Part shown: positions 1 to 4,095 of the stretch, one piece after another
Layout: each line of letters starts with the position of its first letter
Position numbering within the stretch: position 1 is the stretch's first letter
DNA from: Patescibacteria group bacterium
GTDB lineage: Bacteria > Patescibacteriota > Minisyncoccia > UBA6257 > Colwellbacteraceae
DNA length: 8,836 nt
Direction of reading: 5' to 3'
Assembly (NCBI GenBank): GCA_018826645.1
Contig: JAHJZF010000026.1
Coordinates: forward strand, 1 to 8,836
Program-made: the position numbers and the translations under genes
The notes under the pieces: generated by a model
The model's database searches: none
Told to the model about the DNA's origin: nothing
What the model saw: only the letters and a program-made list of their open reading frames with translations

Positions 1-1
1 C

Positions 2-1429
2 CTCGAGAAGACAACAATTAAGAAACTTGGCGAACAGCTTCAAAAGAAGGAGTTCTCTGCTCGTGACTTAACGGAAACCTATTTAAAGAACATTAAAGAT
101 AAAGATTCTGAAATTGGCGCTTATTTGAGTATTGATGAAGAGGGGGCCCTAAGAGATGCCGAGAGAATAGACGGCGCCATATCTGATAAAAAAGAGCTCC
201 ATCCCATGGCGGGCGTGCCGATTGCCTTTAAAGACGTCATTTTAATCAAGGGTCAACCGGCGACTGCTGGTTCACAAATTCTTAAAGATTATACGGCATC
301 ATACGATGCGACCGTTACCAAGAAGCTCAGCCAAGATGGAGCGGTGTTCTTGGGGAAAACAAACATGGATGAATTCGCCATGGGAAGCTCGACAGAAAAC
401 TCTAGTTTTAAAACAACCAAAAACCCACACGACCTAGAAAGAGTGCCAGGTGGCTCATCGGGCGGAAGCGCTGCTGCCGTGGCAGGCAATATGGCACTAG
501 CAACGCTTGGTTCAGACACGGGAGGTTCTATACGTCAGCCAGCGGCTCTTTGTGGAGTGGTGGGGCTTAAACCGACGTATGGTGCCGTCTCTCGCTATGG
601 TTTGATTGCTATGGCATCGTCTCTAGATCAGATAGGTCCATTTGCCAAGACGGTTGAAGATACGGCCATTGTATTCAAATCTATAGTTGGACACGACAGC
701 AAAGATTCGACCAGTAGCTCAACCGCCAGTTATGGGAAAGAAGTTGTCGAACCAGATTGGAAAGAAGTAAAAGGACTTACTATCGGTATTCCCGAAGAGT
801 ATTTCGGCGAAGGGATTGATAACGAAGTTGCATCTTCTATGGACGAGGTAATAGAGTTCTTCAAAGCAGAAGGATTCAAGATAAAGCCTGTCAGTATGCC
901 AAACACTAAATACGGGCTTTCCGTCTATTATATTGTGATGCCAGCTGAGGCAAGTACTAATTTGGCGCGTTTCGATGGCGTTCGTTACGGAACAAGGGGT
1001 GACGCCAAGACTCTCGAAGAAATATATTTTGAGAATAAAGGAGAGGGCTTTGGCGCGGAAGTGAAGCGCAGAATCACGCTTGGAACCTTTGTTCTTTCCG
1101 CTGGTTACTATGACGCCTATTATCTTAAAGCTCAGAAAGTAAGAGCTTTGGTGAAACACGATTTTGAAGAAGCATTCGAAGATGTAGATGTGCTCTTGGC
1201 TCCGACTACGCCAACACCTGCTTTTAAATTAGGCGAGAAAACGGCCAACCCTCTTGAGATGTATATGTCAGATATTTTGACCATTCCCGCAAATCTATCT
1301 GGTAGTCCAGCCATCAGCATCCCCGCGAAGGGCAGGGAAGGTAAATTGCCCGTAGGATTTCAGCTGATGGGGCGTCATTGGCGAGAGGCTGACATTCTAG
1401 GCCTAGGGATGTATTATGAGAAAAATTAA
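2..1429 (+). CDS. gatA: Glu-tRNA(Gln)/Asp-tRNA(Asn) amidotransferase subunit A, 5'-partial
   Basis: GatA is the amidase subunit of the GatCAB complex, which converts mischarged Glu-tRNA(Gln) and/or Asp-tRNA(Asn) to the amide form. The frame is open from base 2, so the gene runs off the left edge; about 475 residues are visible and only a few N-terminal residues are missing (family length about 480-490). The TTG at 125 is internal: residues before it (ending DKDSEIGAYLS) match the usual GatA N-terminal helix. The amidase-signature Ser-cisSer-Lys triad is visible: Lys in PIAFKD (codon 230-232), cis-Ser in GGSSGGSAAA (455-457) and nucleophile Ser in GSDTGGSIRQ (527-529). The C-terminus keeps the LPVGFQLMG motif. 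It is followed 17 nt later by the slipin gene without a terminator, so co-transcription is likely. The assignment is secure; gatB and gatC are not in the window. Confidence 0.96.
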   Translation, partial: LEKTTIKKLGEQLQKKEFSARDLTETYLKNIKDKDSEIGAYLSIDEEGALRDAERIDGAISDKKELHPMAGVPIAFKDVILIKGQPATAGSQILKDYTASYDATVTKKLSQDGAVFLGKTNMDEFAMGSSTENSSFKTTKNPHDLERVPGGSSGGSAAAVAGNMALATLGSDTGGSIRQPAALCGVVGLKPTYGAVSRYGLIAMASSLDQIGPFAKTVEDTAIVFKSIVGHDSKDSTSSSTASYGKEVVEPDWKEVKGLTIGIPEEYFGEGIDNEVASSMDEVIEFFKAEGFKIKPVSMPNTKYGLSVYYIVMPAEASTNLARFDGVRYGTRGDAKTLEEIYFENKGEGFGAEVKRRITLGTFVLSAGYYDAYYLKAQKVRALVKHDFEEAFEDVDVLLAPTTPTPAFKLGEKTANPLEMYMSDILTIPANLSGSPAISIPAKGREGKLPVGFQLMGRHWREADILGLGMYYEKN

Positions 1430-1446
1430 ATAAATAAAATAAACAA

Positions 1447-2205
1447 ATGGAAATATTAGGATTTTTACCAACAATAATTGTCTTGCTCATAGTCACCCTA
1501 CGACAGATTAATGAGTATGAACGAGGCGTGATGTTCACTATGGGTAAATTCTCGGGGATTAAGAGTGCGGGATGGAGAATAGTAGTTCCCGTGTTTCAAA
1601 GAATGATAAAGGTAGACATGAGGGTTAAGGCCGTCGATGTGCCCGACCAGAAAGCGATCACTAAAGACAATATCTCGGTGAGCGTCAACGCTGTTATTTA
1701 TTACAGAGTTTCGGATGCAGAGAAGGCGATTCTTAAAGTTGAAGATTTCTTTCATGCCGTATCTCAGCTTGCCCAAACCACTATGAGGAATGTAGTGGGA
1801 GAGGCAGAGCTAGACGAATTATTAGGGGAGAGAGAAAACATCTCAGAAAGGATCAGAAATATTGTAGATGTAGCCAGTGACGCTTGGGGAATTAAGGTTG
1901 ATAACGTTGAGCTTAAAGACGTATCTCTTCCAGAAGATATGGAGCGCACCATCGCTAAGCAGGCTGAGGCCGAACGTGAAAGGCGAGCTGTTATTATCAA
2001 GTCCGAAGGAGAAGTCGCCGCCGCAGGAAATATAGCAAAAGCAGCCGCCACTTTAAGCGCATCCGATGGAGCTCTCCATCTAAGAACGCTTCAATCACTC
2101 AATGATTTGAGTTCCGACCAATCTAACACGGTTATCTTCGCAATACCGCTAGAAGCCCTAAGAGCTTTAGAGAGACTTGGTGGAGGAGGTGTGACGAAAG
2201 TCTAG
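1447..2205 (+). CDS. Slipin / stomatin-like SPFH-domain membrane protein
   Basis: This 252-aa protein has one N-terminal hydrophobic segment (residues about 4-18) and then an SPFH/prohibitin-homology domain (about 20-180). Typical slipin stretches are present: INEYERGVMFTMGKF, AITKDNISVSVNAVIYYRV, GIKVDNVELKDVSLP and the charged EAERERRA run that leads into a coiled-coil tail (about 165-205). It ends with a hydrophobic FAIPLEAL segment, as in bacterial slipins. Slipins are inner-membrane scaffold proteins that oligomerise and are often paired with an NfeD protein; no nfeD is adjacent here. The start ATG at 1447 lies 17 nt after the gatA stop, with only A/T-rich sequence and no Shine-Dalgarno. 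It ends 19 nt before a strong terminator, so gatA-slipin looks like the end of an operon. The family is clear; the precise role is unknown. Confidence 0.9.
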   Translation: MEILGFLPTIIVLLIVTLRQINEYERGVMFTMGKFSGIKSAGWRIVVPVFQRMIKVDMRVKAVDVPDQKAITKDNISVSVNAVIYYRVSDAEKAILKVEDFFHAVSQLAQTTMRNVVGEAELDELLGERENISERIRNIVDVASDAWGIKVDNVELKDVSLPEDMERTIAKQAEAERERRAVIIKSEGEVAAAGNIAKAAATLSASDGALHLRTLQSLNDLSSDQSNTVIFAIPLEALRALERLGGGGVTKV

Positions 2206-2224
2206 GTTTTATAAATTGGTTGTT

Positions 2225-2256
2225 AAACAAAAACACCCTTATGGGTGTTTTTGTTT
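2225..2256. terminator. Bidirectional intrinsic terminator
   Basis: A perfect 14-bp inverted repeat (2225-2238 with 2243-2256) has a TTAT loop. The stem has a CACCC/GGGTG core and A/T-rich outer ends, so each strand presents a U-rich 3' side. It lies between the plus-strand slipin gene and the minus-strand tRNA-Asp and can terminate both converging units. Confidence 0.9.
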
Positions 2257-2263
2257 ACTGCTT

Positions 2264-2284
2264 GCACTGAGCTTGTCGAAGTGC
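2264..2284. repeat. Short dispersed palindrome, tRNA-Asp trailer hairpin
   Basis: GCACT (2264-2268) and AGTGC (2280-2284) form a 5-bp stem around a centre containing TTCGACAAGCTCA on the minus strand. From memory, this core recurs as an intergenic dispersed motif in many bacterial genomes, including CPR; that cannot be checked here. On the minus strand it starts at the discriminator base of tRNA-Asp, so it would fold as the 3' trailer just before the terminator. Confidence 0.5.
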
Positions 2285-2357
2285 GCGAGCGACCGGACTC
2301 GAACCGGCAACCTCTTCCGTGACAGGGAAGCGCTCTAACCAATTGAGCTACGCCCGC
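2284..2357 (-). tRNA. tRNA-Asp (anticodon GTC)
   Basis: A complete 74-nt cloverleaf. The acceptor GCGGGCG (2357-2351) pairs with CGCTCGC, with one G-T wobble at 4-69. The D stem is GCTC/GAGC, the anticodon stem CTTCC/GGAAG closes the loop CTGTCAC, and the T arm is GCCGG-TTCGAGT-CCGGT. The discriminator is G73, as expected for Asp. CCA is not encoded; the next bases are CAC. It is transcribed leftwards from the promoter hairpin at 2364-2400 and ends at the terminator at 2225-2256. Confidence 0.96.
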
Positions 2358-2363
2358 GAGTGA

Positions 2364-2400
2364 GAAGGGCAATATATAACTTCAATTATATATTGTCTTC
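2364..2400 (-). promoter_or_regulatory. tRNA-Asp promoter with palindromic -10 hairpin
   Basis: A perfect 10-bp inverted repeat (2370-2379 with 2386-2395, 6-nt loop) is flanked by a further GAAG/CTTC pairing (2364-2367 with 2397-2400). The minus strand carries TATAAT (2390-2385) as a -10 box, which predicts a transcript start about 20 nt before the tRNA. No good -35 hexamer is seen. The same block precedes the tRNA-Thr/Met locus, with paired substitutions in the stem: the end A-T pair there is C-G here, and an internal G-C is A-T here. Confidence 0.75.
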
Positions 2401-2407
2401 GAACGAT

Positions 2408-2460
2408 GCGGGGGTGAGCGAAGCGATACGCCCGTAAAGTTGTTCTTGCGCCACGCCCGC
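2408..2460 (-). repeat. Acceptor-stem mimic upstream of tRNA-Asp
   Basis: On the minus strand this block opens with GCGGGCGTGGC (2460-2450), a near-copy of the first 11 nt of tRNA-Asp (GCGGGCGTAGC), 103 nt upstream of it. It closes with CCCCCGC (2414-2408), which can pair with the opening heptamer at 6 of 7 positions. The 39 nt between are not tRNA-like. A shorter version with the same logic precedes tRNA-Thr (3975-4002, 4052-4079) and shares the bases ACTTTA. It may be a decayed tandem tRNA copy or a regulatory minihelix. Confidence 0.55.
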
Positions 2461-2477
2461 GAATTCCGCGAACATCC

Positions 2478-2502
2478 TCCTTCGCATAAAGCTACGGAAG
2501 GA
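2478..2502. repeat. Short inverted repeat downstream of murD
   Basis: TCCTTC (2478-2483) pairs with GAAGGA (2497-2502) across a 13-nt loop. There is no T-tract, so it is a poor terminator. It resembles short palindromes I remember scattered between genes of CPR genomes, but I cannot confirm that. It lies 14 nt after the murD stop. Confidence 0.45.
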
Positions 2503-2516
2503 CAGGGAAAAGTATA

Positions 2517-3734
2517 CTAATCCTTTAATTTTTTGACAATTCTTTCGAATTGCTCGCCCCTATCTTTATAGCTCTTAAACATATCTAAACTGGTTGCTCC
2601 GGGAGAAAATAGGACTATATCATCTGGCTTTGCAATCTTGTAAGCTACGCCCACTGCTTCTTCTAAAGTTTTTAGAACGCGAGTTTTTACCACATCTTTA
2701 ATTGCTAACTTAATTTTTTCTTTACTTTCTCCAATCAAGATAGCTAATTTGATATCTTCACCAACCATTCCTTTCTCAAGAGTCTTATATTCTGAGTTTT
2801 TATCTTTTCCTCCGAGGATTAGTATCTTGCTTTGTTTCGGAAACGCTTTTATACCCGCTACAGTAGTTTCGGGAGCAGTTGAAGCGGAATCGTTATAATA
2901 TATCGCTCCTTTAACCTCTCGTACCTTCTGTAGTCGATGGGGAAGGCCCTTGAATTTCGCTATTGTGTCTAGGCTAACCTGAGGATTAACTCCCAGATGT
3001 GAGCAGATAGAGGCGGTCATAGAAGCGTTTTTGAGGTTGTGTCTGCCGGGGATAGAAAGCTTGATGGGAAGTTTGTCGAATTTTACTTCCACCTTCCTAC
3101 CCTTACCTTTCTTGGCAATTTTTTGCGAGAGTTTGTTGCCGGATGCGTAGAAAACAATATCTTTCGAGCGTTGATATTTAGTGATGCCCATTTTAGCATC
3201 CACGTACTCATTAAGATTTTTGTGCCAGTCTAGGTGTTCTGGAAACACATCTAGAACGACTGCGATGTGTGGAGAATATTTAATGTCCCAAAGCTGAAGG
3301 TTTGATAGTTCTAAAACGGTGATTGAATCATTCGTAAGTTTATCTACGAATTCGAGAGGGGAGTTGCCAATATTTCCTCCGACATGGACGTCTTTATCCG
3401 CTTTTTTCAAAACCTCATAAATCATTTGAGTTGTGGTGCCTTTACCTTTACTACCTGTTACCCCAATGATTTGCCCTTTAGCCTTTTCGAAGAAGAGATT
3501 AATAGTGCTAGAGAATTTAACCCCTCTGCGAACGGCTTTTTTTATTTCGGGCATAGAGCAGAGGACGCCAGGGGCGCGATAAATTAAATCGAAATCTTCC
3601 AACTTAGATAAATATTTCGGGTCAGTTTTTTTATCCAAAACAATCGGCTTAAGATCGGGCTCTGTTTTTTTTAGATATTTTTGAAGAGCTACCCCCTCAA
3701 TACCTAGACCACCTAAAATTGCTACTTTTTTCAT
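2517..3734 (-). CDS. murD: UDP-N-acetylmuramoyl-L-alanine--D-glutamate ligase
   Basis: MurD adds D-Glu to UDP-MurNAc-L-Ala in cytoplasmic peptidoglycan precursor synthesis. The 405-aa protein has the family layout: an N-terminal Rossmann-like domain (KVAILGGLG, 3-11), the P-loop GVTGSKGKGTT (91-101), DVFPEHLDWH (162-171), HNLKNA (232-237), PHRLQKV (265-271), NDSASTAPETT (281-291) and SPGATSLDMFKSYKDRGEQF (377-396, the C-terminal D-Glu-binding region). It is slightly short for the family (about 430-450). I place the start at ATG 3734-3732 (MKKVAILGG). An in-frame extension to 3791 would only translate the overlapping tRNA sequence. There is no Shine-Dalgarno: the bases before ATG are the acceptor end of tRNA-Thr, and the A of its CCA is the A of the start codon. 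It ends with TAG about 160 nt upstream of tRNA-Asp. Assignment secure. Confidence 0.95.
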   Translation of the reverse strand: MKKVAILGGLGIEGVALQKYLKKTEPDLKPIVLDKKTDPKYLSKLEDFDLIYRAPGVLCSMPEIKKAVRRGVKFSSTINLFFEKAKGQIIGVTGSKGKGTTTQMIYEVLKKADKDVHVGGNIGNSPLEFVDKLTNDSITVLELSNLQLWDIKYSPHIAVVLDVFPEHLDWHKNLNEYVDAKMGITKYQRSKDIVFYASGNKLSQKIAKKGKGRKVEVKFDKLPIKLSIPGRHNLKNASMTASICSHLGVNPQVSLDTIAKFKGLPHRLQKVREVKGAIYYNDSASTAPETTVAGIKAFPKQSKILILGGKDKNSEYKTLEKGMVGEDIKLAILIGESKEKIKLAIKDVVKTRVLKTLEEAVGVAYKIAKPDDIVLFSPGATSLDMFKSYKDRGEQFERIVKKLKD

Positions 3735-3778
3735 GGTGCCGACGGGAGGAATCGAACCTCCGACCTTGGGTTTACTTG

Positions 3779-3887
3779 CCCCGTTATTCACTTTGTGGCG
3801 ACGGGTGGATTCGAACCACCGACCTACGGTTTATGAGTCCGTCGCTCTAACCAACTGAGCTACGCCGCCCTGTTGTGAATAACGGGG
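3779..3887. repeat. Perfect 13-bp inverted repeat flanking tRNA-Met
   Basis: CCCCGTTATTCAC (plus strand 3779-3791) is exactly complementary to GTGAATAACGGGG (3875-3887). In the minus-strand RNA the arms sit directly outside the tRNA-Met gene and inside the tRNA-Thr halves, continuing the anticodon stem. Beyond them ACTT (exon) can pair with AAGT (intron end plus exon), leaving bulges of TCA and AAA on opposite strands. Confidence 0.9.
3796..3869 (-). tRNA. tRNA-Met (CAT), elongator type, nested in tRNA-Thr
   Basis: A complete 74-nt cloverleaf. The acceptor GGCGGCG (3869-3863) pairs with CGTCGCC, the D stem is GCTC/GAGC, the anticodon stem ACGGA/ACCGT has an A31-A39 mismatch and closes the loop CTCATAA, and the T arm is GGTGG-TTCGAAT-CCACC. 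The discriminator is A73; CCA is not encoded (next bases CAA). The acceptor resembles elongator Met tRNAs, and position 1 pairs (G1-C72), which argues against an initiator. A lysidine-modified tRNA-Ile2(CAT) cannot be excluded from sequence alone. It has no promoter of its own and must be made from the tRNA-Thr precursor. Confidence 0.93.
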
Positions 3888-3931
3888 TGAAAGTCCCACG
3901 CTCTAACCAACTGAGCTACGCCGGCAAGTGA

Positions 3932-3967
3932 GAAGGGAAATGTATAACTTGATTATACATTTTCTTC
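3932..3967 (-). promoter_or_regulatory. Proximal promoter hairpin of tRNA-Thr/Met
   Basis: A perfect 10-bp stem (3938-3947 with 3953-3962, 5-nt loop) is extended by GAAG/CTTC (3932-3935 with 3964-3967). TATAAT on the minus strand (3957-3952) is the -10 box; a start near 3945 gives a leader of about 20 nt before tRNA-Thr at 3925. The spacing matches the tRNA-Asp promoter. No convincing -35 box. Confidence 0.75.
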
Positions 3968-3974
3968 GAACGAC

Positions 3975-4002
3975 GCCGACGCAAATAAAGTGCCACGCCG
4001 GC
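3975..4002 (-). other. Mini acceptor hairpin (truncated tRNA-like), copy 1
   Basis: GCCGGCG (4002-3996) and CGTCGGC (3981-3975) are exactly the two acceptor strands of the adjacent tRNA-Thr, joined by 14 nt (TGGCACTTTATTTG) instead of the tRNA body. This is consistent with an internally deleted tRNA-Thr copy. Confidence 0.7.
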
Positions 4003-4008
4003 AAGTGA

Positions 4009-4044
4009 GAAGGGAAATGTATAACTTGATTATACATTTTCTTC
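4009..4044 (-). promoter_or_regulatory. Distal promoter hairpin of tRNA-Thr/Met (identical copy)
   Basis: An exact copy, 77 nt upstream, of the hairpin at 3932-3967, with the -10 TATAAT at 4034-4029. A transcript from here would contain the mini acceptor hairpin at 3975-4002 and the second -10 hairpin before entering tRNA-Thr. Confidence 0.65.
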
Positions 4045-4051
4045 GAACGAC

Positions 4052-4079
4052 GCCGACGCAAATAAAGTGCCACGCCGGC
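4052..4079 (-). other. Mini acceptor hairpin (truncated tRNA-like), copy 2
   Basis: Identical to 3975-4002. It begins 16 nt after the glpK stop codon and is the upstream edge of the repeat block. It lacks a T-tract, so it would be a weak terminator for the gpsA-glpK transcript. Confidence 0.65.
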
Positions 4080-4095
4080 AGTCTAAAGAAAAATA

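Larger units (their letters stand above)
3776..3890 (-). other. 115-nt intervening sequence in tRNA-Thr carrying tRNA-Met
   Basis: Placed between tRNA-Thr positions 34 and 35. In RNA order it holds 3 nt (TCA), a 13-nt arm, AACAG, the 74-nt tRNA-Met, CAAA, the complementary 13-nt arm and CAA. It is too short for a group I intron, has no recognisable catalytic core, ends in A rather than G and encodes no homing endonuclease. Processing of tRNA-Met by RNase P and a 3' nuclease would by itself cut this sequence in two. Confidence 0.75.
3734..3925 (-). tRNA. Interrupted tRNA-Thr (TGT) with nested tRNA in the anticodon loop
   Basis: The 5' exon is 3925-3891 and the 3' exon 3775-3737, followed by encoded CCA at 3736-3734. 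Joined, they give a 74-nt tRNA. The acceptor GCCGGCG/CGTCGGC pairs fully (one G-T), the D stem is GCTC/GAGC, the T arm GGAGG-TTCGATT-CCTCC, the variable loop AGGTC and the discriminator A73. The anticodon stem TGGGA/ACCCA pairs at four positions with an A31-A39 mismatch, as in the nested tRNA-Met. Removing 3776-3890 gives the loop CTTGTAA, anticodon TGT, and the G1-C72, C2-G71, G35 and U36 features of Thr tRNAs. Other junctions could give TTT (Lys) or TTC (Glu), so the identity is an inference. All arms are intact, which argues against a dead gene. Transcribed from two tandem promoters; the CCA overlaps the murD start codon. Confidence 0.8.
3918..4071 (-). repeat. Two perfect 77-bp tandem repeats (promoter plus mini-acceptor)
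   Basis: Copies at 3918-3994 and 3995-4071 are identical, and 4072-4080 begins a third (ACGCCGGCA). On the minus strand each unit reads: an acceptor-like hairpin GCCGGCG...CGTCGGC (28 nt), then G, TCGTTCGAAG, the -10 hairpin and CCCTTCTCACTT. The unit is followed by either the next copy or the real tRNA-Thr. The junctions match the first bases of tRNA-Thr, so the duplication is in register with the tRNA 5' end. Confidence 0.95.

Noticed and set aside
719..1159. 146-aa minus-strand ORF opposite gatA
   Set aside because: Antisense shadow of a strongly conserved gene, with no promoter, ribosome site or recognisable protein.
3735..3791. N-terminal extension of murD by 19 residues to an upstream ATG
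   Set aside because: The extension is the translation of tRNA-Thr 3' exon and intervening sequence. MurD homology begins at MKKVAILGG (3734).
3779..3887. Small transposable element with 13-bp terminal inverted repeats carrying tRNA-Met
   Set aside because: No target-site duplication is visible and nothing else is mobilisable inside. The exact fit to the anticodon loop suits RNA processing better. Not fully excluded.
3776..3890. Group I intron in a tRNA anticodon loop
   Set aside because: It is 115 nt, of which 74 are tRNA-Met. No group I core is seen and the last base is A instead of the usual G.
3873..3925. tRNA-Glu(TTC) 5' part read directly as loop CTTTCAC closed by CCCCG
   Set aside because: A T-G/G-C stem can be drawn, but no variable loop or T arm follows; the next bases lead straight into tRNA-Met. 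The acceptor pairs with the distal half instead, and the D arm is not Glu-like.
3918..4071. CRISPR array from the two 77-bp direct repeats
   Set aside because: The copies abut with no spacers, and the unit contains promoter and tRNA acceptor sequence.
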